Positions 16,884-25,768 of a DNA stretch of 43,322 nt are shown piece after piece (position 1 is the first letter of the stretch; each line of letters opens with the position of its first letter). The notes under the pieces were generated by a model. That model had not been told where the DNA came from and made no database searches. It was given only the letters and a program-made list of their open reading frames with translations. Source of the DNA: Pedobacter rhizosphaerae. GTDB lineage: Bacteria > Bacteroidota > Bacteroidia > Sphingobacteriales > Sphingobacteriaceae. The stretch is taken from positions 1 through 43,322 of the forward strand of contig NZ_FOGG01000041.1 of assembly GCF_900111155.1 (NCBI RefSeq), in the 5' to 3' direction. Made by a program: the position numbers and the translations under genes.

Positions 16884-17516
16884 ATGAAACCATCACCAGA
16901 CTTATTATCTCCAGAAAATCATGCATTAGTATTAATTGATTTTGAAGGACAAATGGCTTTTGCAACGAAAAGCATCTCCATTACCGAACTTCGTACCAAT
17001 GTAGCCATTGTTTGTGGCGCATCTAAAATCTTCAATGTTCCAACTATTGTAACTACAGTTGCTGAAGAATCATTTGCTGGCCCCGTTTTTCCAGAGATTG
17101 AAGAATTTTATCCTCAGGCCACTTCAAATTATATCGATAGAACTTCGATGAATACCTGGGAAGACGAACCTGCTTACAAGGCAATCACCGGAACTGGAAA
17201 GAAAAAAATTGTTTTAGCTGGACTTTGGACAGGTGTATGTATTGTTGGCCCTGCTTTATCTGCATTGGCAGAAGGTTTTGACGTTTTTGTAATTACCGAT
17301 GCTTGCGGTGATGTTAGCGATGAAGCGCATGAACGTGCAGTGCAGCGAATGGTACATGCAGGTGTAAAACCCGTAACTTCTGTTCAATACATTCTCGAAC
17401 TTCAAAGAGACTGGGCCAGAACAGAAACTTATGTTCCGGTAACCAACCTGATGAAAAAATATGGTGCTGGATATGGAATTGGTATCCAATACGCACATAA
17501 AATGGTAAAACACTAA
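16884..17516 (+). CDS. Isochorismatase-family hydrolase, YcaC-like
   Basis: A 210-residue cysteine hydrolase. The start is placed at MKPSPDLLSP: a longer frame from 16815 would read through the promoter-like sequence and add residues not typical of the family. Asp19 (LIDFEG), Arg86 (DRTSMNTWED) and Cys119 (WTGVCIVGPAL) match the Asp/Arg/Cys triad described for E. coli YcaC. The substrate of YcaC proteins is unknown; related enzymes hydrolyse amide or vinyl-ether bonds. It is the first gene of an operon whose inter-gene gaps are all under 30 bases, running to the TPR kinase at 25515, and it lies directly behind candidate sigma-54 promoter A. Confidence 0.88.
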   Translation: MKPSPDLLSPENHALVLIDFEGQMAFATKSISITELRTNVAIVCGASKIFNVPTIVTTVAEESFAGPVFPEIEEFYPQATSNYIDRTSMNTWEDEPAYKAITGTGKKKIVLAGLWTGVCIVGPALSALAEGFDVFVITDACGDVSDEAHERAVQRMVHAGVKPVTSVQYILELQRDWARTETYVPVTNLMKKYGAGYGIGIQYAHKMVKH

Positions 17517-17533
17517 TTTCCATTTGCAATAAA

Positions 17534-18913
17534 ATGAGCCTTAATTATCCCCATTCGGCGATTTTATTGACCACTTGTTTTTGCCTTTTAACGGCAACGG
17601 TATTTGGCCAGGGCATCAAGCTTATGCGCTACGATGAGGATTATAGCCAACTGAAAGATTCGAGCAGGAACTTCTACAACACACTAAAGTTCCTGCCGCT
17701 TTCGGCTAATAAAAAGATGTACATCACGTTTGGTGGGGAACTTCGAGCGGAGTATGGCGGGAAAATAAACGAAGATTGGATTAAAGATCAGGGGTTTAAT
17801 TATTCTTTTTTACAGCGTTACTCGATTTACACCGATATACATATGGGCGACAGGCTTAGGTTTTTTGCCCAGTTAAACAGTGGACTGGAAAATGGGAGTA
17901 AATATGGTCCGGCTCCGGTTGATGAAGACCAGCTTGCAGTTCAAAATCTCTTTGCCGAATATCGGATACTTAAAGATACCACCCATCAACTGGCTATCCG
18001 GATAGGGCGGCAGGAGATTAACTATGGATCGGGCAGGCTCATTTCTGTAAGAGAAGGCACTACGGTTAGGCAATATTTTACAGGTGCTAAATTAATGTAT
18101 GCTACACCCCGGTTTACATTGGACGCATTTGTTTTAGAAGCCGATGAAGTTAATTTTGGGGTATTCGATAATCGTCCCAGCCACCAGGCAAACCTTTGGG
18201 GTGCTTATTCAAATCTCAATATCCAAAAAGGGGGTAACTTCGATTTCTATTATCTGGGAATAAGACGAGATGGTGCGGAGTTTGAAGAGGGTATAGAAAA
18301 GGAAATCAGACATACCTTAGCTACCCGATACTGGAAAAGTGGTGGTGGTTTTATTTACAATTTAGAGGCGGCGTACCAATTCGGAAAATTTGGAAAGGGG
18401 AATATTGATGCCTGGACCATGGCCATTGAGTTGGGGTATACCTTTGAGCAAATCAAATTCAAACCATCCATTAACCTTCGCAATGATTACATCTCCGGAG
18501 ATCAAAAGGCTGGAGACGGAAAGCTGCAAACATTTAATCCTTTGTATCCAAAAGGTGGTTATTTCGGATTTAATCCCCTCATTGGTCCGGCTAACTTAAT
18601 TGACCTACATCCATACTTAACCCTTTCTTTAACAGATAAATTAAGTATGCAGGCCGATGTGGTTTTTAACTGGAGGTATGCGCCAGGCGATGGAATTTAT
18701 CGGCCGGGAGGAAACTTTAACACAGCGGGCTCCATATCCGATCACCGGTTTATCGGTACCACATATCTGTTAAGCGCAGATTATAAATTTAACAATAACC
18801 TTTCATTTAGTTGTGGAGGTCAATATTTCAGGGTTGGGAATTTTATTAAGGACATTGTTCCGCTCTGGGATGATTCACAATTTTTTAATGCTCAGGTATC
18901 ATACAAATTTTAA
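17534..18913 (+). CDS. Alginate-export-type outer-membrane porin
   Basis: A 459-residue protein with a signal peptide (hydrophobic stretch to about ATVFGQ, residue 26) and repeated amphipathic strands. It matches the alginate_exp type of barrel: FGGELRAEYGG, FLQRYSIYTDIHMGDRLRFF, AIRIGRQEINYGSGRLISVREGT and NLWGAYSNL. The C-terminus FFNAQVSYKF ends in Phe, as required for barrel insertion. The family includes AlgE-like exporters and general anion porins. No alginate genes are nearby, so a general solute channel is more likely than polysaccharide export. It starts 17 bases after the YcaC-like gene and is its operon partner. Confidence 0.82.
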   Translation: MSLNYPHSAILLTTCFCLLTATVFGQGIKLMRYDEDYSQLKDSSRNFYNTLKFLPLSANKKMYITFGGELRAEYGGKINEDWIKDQGFNYSFLQRYSIYTDIHMGDRLRFFAQLNSGLENGSKYGPAPVDEDQLAVQNLFAEYRILKDTTHQLAIRIGRQEINYGSGRLISVREGTTVRQYFTGAKLMYATPRFTLDAFVLEADEVNFGVFDNRPSHQANLWGAYSNLNIQKGGNFDFYYLGIRRDGAEFEEGIEKEIRHTLATRYWKSGGGFIYNLEAAYQFGKFGKGNIDAWTMAIELGYTFEQIKFKPSINLRNDYISGDQKAGDGKLQTFNPLYPKGGYFGFNPLIGPANLIDLHPYLTLSLTDKLSMQADVVFNWRYAPGDGIYRPGGNFNTAGSISDHRFIGTTYLLSADYKFNNNLSFSCGGQYFRVGNFIKDIVPLWDDSQFFNAQVSYKF

Positions 18914-18924
18914 ACAATAGGAAT

Positions 18925-19668
18925 ATGAAAAAGCACTTTACTAAGCAATCATCAGCTGTTATTCGAGGTATAAGGATAGCCATGGTTGTATTTTCTGTAT
19001 GGATTACAGGAACAGCGGCATTTGCGCAACAAACTACCGCCATTGGCACCGCAAAGGTTTGGGGTACAGTAGATGGCGTTTCTATTGAGGGCGTTGTTCA
19101 GGGGCCATCGGCACAGGTTAGCGATTTACAGGTAGCCTGCGTTTTTGAATATACTGAGGGAGATATTTTTAACGCTCCACCGGCACTTCCAGCGGCATTA
19201 AATGGCCTGGTTCATTTAGATCACGACATGAAAGGCTTGCTAACCGAAATCCGTAAAAGCGGTAAATTTCTGGGGCACGCTAACGAAACATTATTAATTA
19301 CACCCCCAAAAGGTACCATCGGCGGTAAGCGCTTGTTATTAATCGGCCTTGGCGACAGAAATAAATTTACGCCCGACCTGATGACAGGTGTAGGCAGTGT
19401 GGCGATGCGAGAAGCATTAAAATTGGGGGTTAGCAATTTTTCTTTTGCGAGCGACCTGAAGGATGCCGGAATTGATTCGCCAACAGCATTGGTTGCCGGC
19501 AATGTAGTTAAAGGGGTTTTTGAGGCTTACCGCGCACAGATGTGGTTAAAAGACAAGCAAATGGCTACTGTTAAGCCCATTTCGAAAGTAATTCTTTTGG
19601 CTGGCCCTGCATTTTTTACTACTGCGGGAGAAGGTATACAAGAAGCCCTTAGTGCCATCAAAAATTAA
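18925..19668 (+). CDS. Secreted stand-alone peptidase M17 N-terminal domain protein
   Basis: A 247-residue protein. It has a long basic N-region and a hydrophobic core (RIAMVVFSVWITGTAAFAQ), giving likely export with cleavage near residue 35. The rest fits the macro-like N-terminal domain of leucyl aminopeptidases (M17): LLITPPKGTIGGKRLLLIGLGD, GVGSVAMREALKLGV and the Ala/Gly-rich helix ALVAGNVVKGVFEAYR. The catalytic C-terminal domain with its two-zinc site is absent, so it is not a peptidase. In other bacteria this domain mainly mediates oligomerisation or ligand contact. It lies 11 bases after the porin gene and 28 before the amidohydrolase, so it may act in the envelope alongside them. 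Confidence 0.78.
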   Translation: MKKHFTKQSSAVIRGIRIAMVVFSVWITGTAAFAQQTTAIGTAKVWGTVDGVSIEGVVQGPSAQVSDLQVACVFEYTEGDIFNAPPALPAALNGLVHLDHDMKGLLTEIRKSGKFLGHANETLLITPPKGTIGGKRLLLIGLGDRNKFTPDLMTGVGSVAMREALKLGVSNFSFASDLKDAGIDSPTALVAGNVVKGVFEAYRAQMWLKDKQMATVKPISKVILLAGPAFFTTAGEGIQEALSAIKN

Positions 19669-19696
19669 TGCTATTTCAATTTAAATATAGAAAAAA

Positions 19697-21589
19697 ATGA
19701 CTGCAGACATGATTTTGTTCAATGGTAAAATACATACCATTGCGCAGCGTAAAGAGAAAATTACCGCCGTTGCTATTAAAGATGGCAAATTTATAGCCGT
19801 AGGAAATGATAGTGATATTCTGGCCTTTTCGGGTTCATCGACAAAAATTATAGATTTAAATAAAAAGCGCGTAGTTCCCGGGATTAACGATTCCCACATT
19901 CACTTGATTCGTGGCGGATTAAATTTTAACCTGGAGTTACGCTGGGATGGTGTTCCTTCGCTTGCCGATGCATTGCGGATGCTGAAGGAGCAGGTGGATA
20001 TTACGCCTTCGCCACAATGGGTACGCGTTGTTGGGGGCTGGTCTGAATTTCAATTTGCCGAAAGACGCATGCCTACTTTGGAAGAAATCAATGCCATTGC
20101 ACCAGAAACACCCGTATTTATTCTTCATTTATACGATCGTGCCTTTATGAACCGTGCTGCCCTGAAGGCCGTAGGCTATACAAGGGATACACCCGCGCCT
20201 CCGGGAGGGGAAATTCAGCGGGATGCTAACGGTGAGCCAACAGGACTAATTATTGCCAGTCCGAACGCCATGATCTTATACTCTACATTGGCCAAAGGAC
20301 CGAAACTTTCTTACGAACATCAGGTGAATTCTACCCGTCATTTTATGACAGAATTGAACCGTTTTGGGATTACCAGCGTAATTGATGCAGGTGGAGGCTT
20401 CCAGAATTTTCCTGACGATTATAAGGTGGTGAATGAACTTAACGAACAAAAACTATTGACCGTTCGCATTGCGTATAACCTGTTTACCCAACGGCCAAAG
20501 CAAGAATTTGAAGATTTTGAAAACTGGACTAACTCGGTTAAACTTTACCAGGGCGATGATATGTACCGCCATAATGGTGCAGGCGAAATGCTGGTATTCT
20601 CGGCAGCAGATTTCGAAGATTTCCTGCAACCAAGACCAGATCTTTCTGATAATATGGAGCCGGAATTGGAACGTGTTGTGCGTTTACTGGTAGAAAAAAG
20701 ATGGCCATTCAGGCTTCATGCTACCTACAATGAAAGTATTGGCAGGTTTTTAAATGTTTTTGAAAAAGTAAACAAAGATATTCCCTTTGCCGGTTTACCC
20801 TGGATTTTTGACCATGCTGAAACCATTGATGAGCGAAACATTGAACGGGTAAAAGCATTGGGTGGTGGTATAGCTATTCAAAGTAGAATGGCCTATCAGG
20901 GCGAGTATTTTACCGAACGTTATGGTGCAAAGGCGGCTCTACAAACGCCACCCATTAAAAAGATGCTCGAAATGGAAGTGCCGGTTGGCGGAGGTTCTGA
21001 TGCTACCCGAGTAAGCAGCTACAATCCCTGGGTTTCTATGTTTTGGCTCACTGCAGGTAAAACCGTTGGTGGTTTAAAGATCTATAATGAAGAAACTGTT
21101 TTATCGCGTGAAACAGCCTTAGAACTTTATACCAGGGGGAGTGCCTGGTTTTCGAATGAACAGCAGAAAAAGGGCGATATTGAAGTGGGGATGCTTGCCG
21201 ATTTGGCAGTTCTGAACCATGATTACTTTGAAGTATCTGATGAACAGCTGAAAGGTATTGAATCTGATTTGACCCTTGTGGATGGTAAAATTGTTTATGC
21301 CAAGGGCGATTTTTCTTCATTCTCGCCACCCAAGATTCCGATTTTACCCGATTGGTCGCCAACCAATAGCTACAATGGTTATTACTCTGCAGCCAGTCAT
21401 AAAAGCAATCAACAAGGAAAAACCAAAGGTGCAAATGGTGCCAGTTCGGTGCTGGCCATGGTGCATTCTTGTGTAGGGAGCTGTAACGTACACAACCATA
21501 ATCACGATGCTGTGCGAACAAGTAACCTGCCTGTAAACAATTATACCGCATTCTGGGGAGCGCTGGGTTGCTCATGCTTTGCTTTTTAA
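19697..21589 (+). CDS. YtcJ-like metal-dependent amidohydrolase with Cys/His-rich tail
   Basis: A 630-residue member of the amidohydrolase_3 group. An N-terminal small beta domain (ILFNGKIHTI) is followed by the metal motif NDSHIHL (His67, His69), FDHAETI and GGGSDATR, and then the closing small domain (GMLADLAVLNHDYFEV). These enzymes hydrolyse C-N bonds of amides or cyclic ureas; the substrate is unknown. No signal peptide is seen. After about residue 545 the chain continues as a low-complexity linker and ends in a Cys/His cluster (Cys592, Cys596, His599, His601, His603, Cys625, Cys627) not part of the family core. It is the fourth gene of the operon; the DoxX gene follows two bases after its stop. 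Confidence 0.85.
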   Translation: MTADMILFNGKIHTIAQRKEKITAVAIKDGKFIAVGNDSDILAFSGSSTKIIDLNKKRVVPGINDSHIHLIRGGLNFNLELRWDGVPSLADALRMLKEQVDITPSPQWVRVVGGWSEFQFAERRMPTLEEINAIAPETPVFILHLYDRAFMNRAALKAVGYTRDTPAPPGGEIQRDANGEPTGLIIASPNAMILYSTLAKGPKLSYEHQVNSTRHFMTELNRFGITSVIDAGGGFQNFPDDYKVVNELNEQKLLTVRIAYNLFTQRPKQEFEDFENWTNSVKLYQGDDMYRHNGAGEMLVFSAADFEDFLQPRPDLSDNMEPELERVVRLLVEKRWPFRLHATYNESIGRFLNVFEKVNKDIPFAGLPWIFDHAETIDERNIERVKALGGGIAIQSRMAYQGEYFTERYGAKAALQTPPIKKMLEMEVPVGGGSDATRVSSYNPWVSMFWLTAGKTVGGLKIYNEETVLSRETALELYTRGSAWFSNEQQKKGDIEVGMLADLAVLNHDYFEVSDEQLKGIESDLTLVDGKIVYAKGDFSSFSPPKIPILPDWSPTNSYNGYYSAASHKSNQQGKTKGANGASSVLAMVHSCVGSCNVHNHNHDAVRTSNLPVNNYTAFWGALGCSCFAF

Positions 21590-21591
21590 TC

Positions 21592-22026
21592 ATGGAAAAC
21601 ATTATCAAATACCTGCTTTATTCTGATCTGGGATCAGCAATTAATAACTGGGCTGTTCTTGTTTTCAGGGTACTGCTCATGCTCGAACTTTTCAGGGTTC
21701 ATGGTTTAAAAAAGTTTCGCGTTCAAAACGGAGAGAAAGAACATGTGCCTAATCCTTTGGGTTTACCCGATAAGTTAAATGGCTTTGTAGCAACTTTTTC
21801 AGATACTGTTGTGCCTTTTCTGGTGGCTTTAGGTTTCGGAACCAGGTTGTTCCTTTTGCCCTCCATTGGGGTAACAGCAATTGGTTACTTCGTTGTTCAC
21901 CGAAAAGATTCAATAGAAGTTCGCGATGTACCCTATATGTACACCCTGGCGATGCTTTTTTTGTGGGTAATTGGCCCCGGAACTTATTCCGTAGATCATT
22001 ATTTAATCAACACAATTTTTAATTAA
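21592..22026 (+). CDS. DoxX-family membrane protein
   Basis: A 144-residue membrane protein with about four helices. The start is set at MENIIKYLLYSD because the longer frame from 21568 runs inside the preceding gene. The pattern of a first helix followed by GLKKF, then GLPDKLNGFVATFSDTVVPFLVALGFGTRL and FLLPSIGVTAIGYFVVH, is that of DoxX/SURF4 proteins, which act with quinone or thiosulfate-linked redox systems in some species. Here the role is not known. The start codon lies two bases after the amidohydrolase stop, pointing to translational coupling, and the gene is followed by Dps, consistent with an oxidative-stress setting. Confidence 0.83.
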   Translation: MENIIKYLLYSDLGSAINNWAVLVFRVLLMLELFRVHGLKKFRVQNGEKEHVPNPLGLPDKLNGFVATFSDTVVPFLVALGFGTRLFLLPSIGVTAIGYFVVHRKDSIEVRDVPYMYTLAMLFLWVIGPGTYSVDHYLINTIFN

Positions 22027-22052
22027 TACATAAACATCAAAATAACAATATC

Positions 22053-22526
22053 ATGGAAGCTAAAATTGGAATCAGCTCAGACAACCTTGCCGAGGTTGCA
22101 CATTCATTAAGCAAAATTCTTGCAGATGAATACGTTTTATATACTAAAACAAGAAAAGCACACTGGAACGTAGAAGGGCCAGATTTTTATAATAAACACA
22201 AATTTTTCGAAGAGCAGTATACACAATTGGAAGATATTGTTGATGCGGTAGCCGAACGTATCCGTAAGCTAGGACATTATGCACCTGCATCGCTTAAGCA
22301 ATTCTTAGAATTAACGCACTTAACTGAAGATGATCGAGGAAAAAATGATGCCCAAACTTATATCAAAATCCTCCTTGCCGATCATGAAAGTATTTTAATT
22401 CATTTAAGGGAAAATATCGACACTTTTGCGGCTACATTAAAAGATGCCGGAACCAGCGATTACATTACAGGTTTAATGGAAACGCATGAAACAATGGCGT
22501 GGATGCTAAGGGCTCACTTATCATAA
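22053..22526 (+). CDS. dps: Dps-type ferritin (DNA protection during starvation)
   Basis: A 157-residue Dps of normal length. The inter-subunit ferroxidase site is intact: His37 (KAHWNVEGPDF), His49, Glu53 (HKFFEEQY), Asp64 and Glu68 (DAVAERIR). Dps dodecamers oxidise Fe(II) with H2O2 and store it, protecting DNA from Fenton chemistry. The short N-terminus has only one Lys, so direct DNA binding by a basic tail is doubtful. It is the sixth gene of the operon under candidate sigma-54 promoter A, so its induction may depend on the activators here in addition to any peroxide regulator. Confidence 0.93.
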   Translation: MEAKIGISSDNLAEVAHSLSKILADEYVLYTKTRKAHWNVEGPDFYNKHKFFEEQYTQLEDIVDAVAERIRKLGHYAPASLKQFLELTHLTEDDRGKNDAQTYIKILLADHESILIHLRENIDTFAATLKDAGTSDYITGLMETHETMAWMLRAHLS

Positions 22527-22537
22527 TCAACATAAAA

Positions 22538-23227
22538 ATGGAAGAAAAACAGAACAATATCTGGTTTGTAACCCTCGTATTAACCATTATTGCAGGCTAT
22601 TGCGATAGTATAACCTTTGTAGCTGCCGATAAAATTTTCTCGGCACATGTTACAGGAAACTTTATTGTATTTGCCTATCAAATTATTAAAGGCTCTAGTG
22701 GTGATGCATGGATCAAGCTGCTAACTTTTCCCATATTTATGCTCTCAGTAATGGCTGGTGGCTGGATATCGGCGAGATTTTCGAACAGGCATTTTCTGCT
22801 TTTATGCGAGGGAATTATCCTGTTGGTTGGTGGAGCAATAGCATATTCGCTAGGCTACATTGATAATGGAGAAATTACCTGGCCCATGTACCTGGTTACC
22901 ATGATCGTAGTTTTTGCTATGGGCTTACAAAATGCTTTCGGGAAACTGTTTGCTAAAGAAACCTATGGGCCAACAACCATGATGACCGGAAATGTAACCC
23001 AGTTTGCACTCGACATCAGGTCTTACTGCAATTCTGGATTTAAAAATACCGATTTCCTTTCTGGGGTAAATAAAGGATTAATTACGCTGGGCGGCTTTTT
23101 ACTTGGCTGTGTACTTGGTGCGTGGGTAGGGCAACTTTTCGGATTGGTGGGCATTGTATTGCCCGGCATAGCCATGATTATTTGCTACTACAGTACCTAC
23201 TCAAGTAAAAGTGAGATTAAACTTTAA
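22538..23227 (+). CDS. DUF1275 / YoaK-family membrane protein, second copy
   Basis: A 229-residue membrane protein. The start is set at MEEKQNNIWF, since the longer frame from 22499 overlaps Dps. The family signature is IIAGYCDSITFVAADKIFSAHVTGNF, and about six helices follow, including AMGLQNAFGKLFAKETYGPT and TGNVTQFALDI, which are typical of the family. It is more canonical than the copy at 7263. Function is unknown. It sits between Dps and the TPR kinase, two bases before the latter's start. Confidence 0.87.
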   Translation: MEEKQNNIWFVTLVLTIIAGYCDSITFVAADKIFSAHVTGNFIVFAYQIIKGSSGDAWIKLLTFPIFMLSVMAGGWISARFSNRHFLLLCEGIILLVGGAIAYSLGYIDNGEITWPMYLVTMIVVFAMGLQNAFGKLFAKETYGPTTMMTGNVTQFALDIRSYCNSGFKNTDFLSGVNKGLITLGGFLLGCVLGAWVGQLFGLVGIVLPGIAMIICYYSTYSSKSEIKL

Positions 23228-23229
23228 GC

Positions 23230-25515
23230 ATGTTAAACAGAAATAGCCCCATTAGTATTTTAAGTATGAATCTTCGATTCTTGTTTATCATTGTCATTCT
23301 AATAAGCCCTGTTCTTAGCAAAGGACAGGGCATTAGGACTAAATTGGAGGCAGAAGAGGCAGATAAACAGCTTAGAAGGCTAGGACAAACAGAGCGGAAG
23401 GTAGATGTATTGATTGATTTGGGTACTTATTACCTGAACCTGCCTGGTGAACTGAAAACCGATTTAGCCACAGCGATGAATATCCGCGAACAAGCTTTTG
23501 CACTTGCCGGAAAAATCGAATACCCCAAAGGAATAGCTAAAAGTATGGTGCTTCAGGGTAATATTGTTCGCGAATCGGGCGATAAGCCTAAGAGTACAAA
23601 AATGTACGAACAAGCCATTGCTTATGCCACTAAGATGGGGCTAAAAGATGAGTTGGCCGAAGCTTATTCGGCTATGGGCTATCTGTTTGGTAATGAAGGC
23701 AAAGATCTGGATAGGAAGATCAGTTATAATGAAAAATCGTTGGCATTATATCGCCAAACAGGCAACAAACTAGAGGAAGGGAATTCACTTAAAAACCTGG
23801 GCGACTACTACAACATAAAGGGACAAGCTGCTTATGCCATCAAATTAATGGATACTTCCCTTTCTGTTTACAAGGCGATTGGATTTAAGGAGTTGCAGGG
23901 TGTTTACAACAATATGTGTATTACCAATATTAGCCTGGGTAACTTCTCTAACGCATTAAAATATGGCTTGTTGGCCGAGAAAACCGCAGCGCAGCTGAGT
24001 GATACCAGTTTGCAAAGAAGTTCGATATGCAACCATCTGGGCCTTACTTATTACTATTTACGCAATGATCAGAAAGCATTGGATTATTGGTTAGAAGCTA
24101 AAACTATAGCAGAGAAATATAAAGATCCTGGTTACATGCAAACGGTTATTGCCAATGTTGCTACCATTTTGGTGAGGATGAAAAGGTTTGACGAGGGTAT
24201 AACCGTTTTAAAAGAAATGGTGAGTAAATATCCGCCTACGGATGTTCAAATGAAACTTCGTATACCCTATATTTTGTTTAATACTTACTATGATATTGGA
24301 CAATACGCCAAGGCTGCGCCGTATTTTAAGGTGTTAATGAAATTTCATCGTGATTTACCCAATGAAGATCCGAACCAAATTTATCTATACCGAAGTATTA
24401 TCAGGAAGCTGATTCACGATAAGCAGTATGTAGCTGCTGACGGGTATTTAAAGGCTCATGAAAAACAGAGCATAGAACAGAAAAACTTACTTGCCCTTTC
24501 TCAGTTACACCGGCTTTGGTTTGATGTTGATTCTGCTCTGAATAAACCCTGGTCGGCCGTAGCACACTATAAAACCTACAAAAGACTAACCGATTCTATT
24601 TGGAACAATGAAAAGAACAAGCAGATTGCGGGTTTAGAAATTGAATTTCAAACGGAGAAAAAAGATAAAGACATTGCGCTGCTAAACCAGAAAAATCAAT
24701 TGCAAAAGGTGCGGATTGAAAACGAAGGCCGGCTGAGATACATGTTTATTGCTGGTCTTTTTATCGCTGTTTTGGTGGTTGGTTTAATTTATAACCGCTA
24801 TCGCTTAAAAAAGCAGAGTAATTTAGTTTTGGAGCAAAAGCAAGCGGAAATTAATAGCCAGAACGAGCTGCTGAGGAAAATTCTCGAAGAAAAGGAGTGG
24901 CTCCTGCGCGAAATACATCACCGGGTGAAAAATAACCTGCAAATTGTGATCAGCCTGCTCAATACCCAGTCGGCATATTTGGACAATGAAGATGCTTTGG
25001 TGGCCATTAGAAATAGTCAGAACCGGATGCATGCCATGTCGCTCATACACCAAAAGCTTTATCAATCGGATAACCTGGCCGAAATTGATATGAAATGGTA
25101 CATCAAGGAATTGGTAGAATACATGATTGAATGTTTTGGAACAGCGCGTAAAATCAAGTTCGAATTAATTACTGATGAAGTTAAACTAGATGTAGCACAG
25201 GCTGTTCCACTGGGGTTAATACTGAATGAAGCCATTAGCAATGCCATTAAATATGCTTTTCCCGACGATAGAAAAGGGAATGTGCGAATTGCCTTTGTTG
25301 AGATGGAAAACAATGCCTGCAAACTCAGTATTTCTGATGATGGGATAGGACTACCTGAAAATTTTAATCCCGAGGATACAGAATCGTTGGGGATGAGCTT
25401 AATGACCGGGCTAACAGATCAGCTTAACGGAAAGATTGATATGTGGAATGATGATGGTTTGACCCTGGAGGTTTCCTTTGTGAGACATGGGGAGTATCAG
25501 GATGCTGGTGTTTAG
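23230..25515 (+). CDS. TPR-domain sensor histidine kinase (HisKA_2 type), operon copy
   Basis: A 761-residue paralogue of the kinase at 8000. The start may instead be Met13 (MNLRFLFIIVIL), which gives a better signal sequence. TPR repeats span about 60-450 (for example KSTKMYEQAIAYATKMGLKD and LEEGNSLKNLGDYYNIKGQA). A membrane helix lies near 502-520, then a coil, then HisKA_2 with EIHHRVKNNLQ (His563 or His564) and an ATPase with NEAISNAIKYAF and SDDGIGL. As the last gene of the operon, it could sense envelope stress and feed back on the receiver-type activators EBP1 or EBP2. No response regulator is directly attached. Confidence 0.9.
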   Translation: MLNRNSPISILSMNLRFLFIIVILISPVLSKGQGIRTKLEAEEADKQLRRLGQTERKVDVLIDLGTYYLNLPGELKTDLATAMNIREQAFALAGKIEYPKGIAKSMVLQGNIVRESGDKPKSTKMYEQAIAYATKMGLKDELAEAYSAMGYLFGNEGKDLDRKISYNEKSLALYRQTGNKLEEGNSLKNLGDYYNIKGQAAYAIKLMDTSLSVYKAIGFKELQGVYNNMCITNISLGNFSNALKYGLLAEKTAAQLSDTSLQRSSICNHLGLTYYYLRNDQKALDYWLEAKTIAEKYKDPGYMQTVIANVATILVRMKRFDEGITVLKEMVSKYPPTDVQMKLRIPYILFNTYYDIGQYAKAAPYFKVLMKFHRDLPNEDPNQIYLYRSIIRKLIHDKQYVAADGYLKAHEKQSIEQKNLLALSQLHRLWFDVDSALNKPWSAVAHYKTYKRLTDSIWNNEKNKQIAGLEIEFQTEKKDKDIALLNQKNQLQKVRIENEGRLRYMFIAGLFIAVLVVGLIYNRYRLKKQSNLVLEQKQAEINSQNELLRKILEEKEWLLREIHHRVKNNLQIVISLLNTQSAYLDNEDALVAIRNSQNRMHAMSLIHQKLYQSDNLAEIDMKWYIKELVEYMIECFGTARKIKFELITDEVKLDVAQAVPLGLILNEAISNAIKYAFPDDRKGNVRIAFVEMENNACKLSISDDGIGLPENFNPEDTESLGMSLMTGLTDQLNGKIDMWNDDGLTLEVSFVRHGEYQDAGV

Positions 25516-25740
25516 TATTTAGTATCAAGTATTTAGTATTTAGTATCAAGACGCAAGTAGCAAGATATAAGTATCAAGTATTGAGATACAAAGAGCAAGG
25601 AACAAAGACTGGGCGCATAAATCGATGAAAAGTTTATTGTCGGTGGCGACTCCAGACTCAGGACTTCAGACTCAGGACTATAAAATAAGGACTAAAAAAT
25701 CAGGACTTTAGACTGAGGACCAATTTTAGTTAAATAAATA
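25516..25740. repeat. Low-complexity intergenic repeats
   Basis: At 25516-25600 short units such as AGTATTTAGTATCAAGTA and ACAAAGAGCAAGGAACAAAG run on in a purine-rich series. At 25650-25720 phrases like GACTCCAGACTCAGGACTT recur; similar phrases occur at 42.7 and 43.15 kb. No coding sequence is present. It separates the eight-gene operon from the VOC operon. Confidence 0.6.
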
Positions 25741-25754
25741 ATCGTTAACTATAA

Positions 25755-25768
25755 ATATCGAACGATAT
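25755..25768. promoter_or_regulatory. Candidate operator at the start of the VOC operon
   Basis: ATATCGAACGATAT is a palindrome of two perfect 6-base arms with AA between, touching the ATG at 25767. A further inverted half ATCGTT begins at 25741. Its position at the start codon suits a repressor. It resembles the general form of MarR-type boxes such as MhqR, but no regulator gene is adjacent. Confidence 0.4.
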
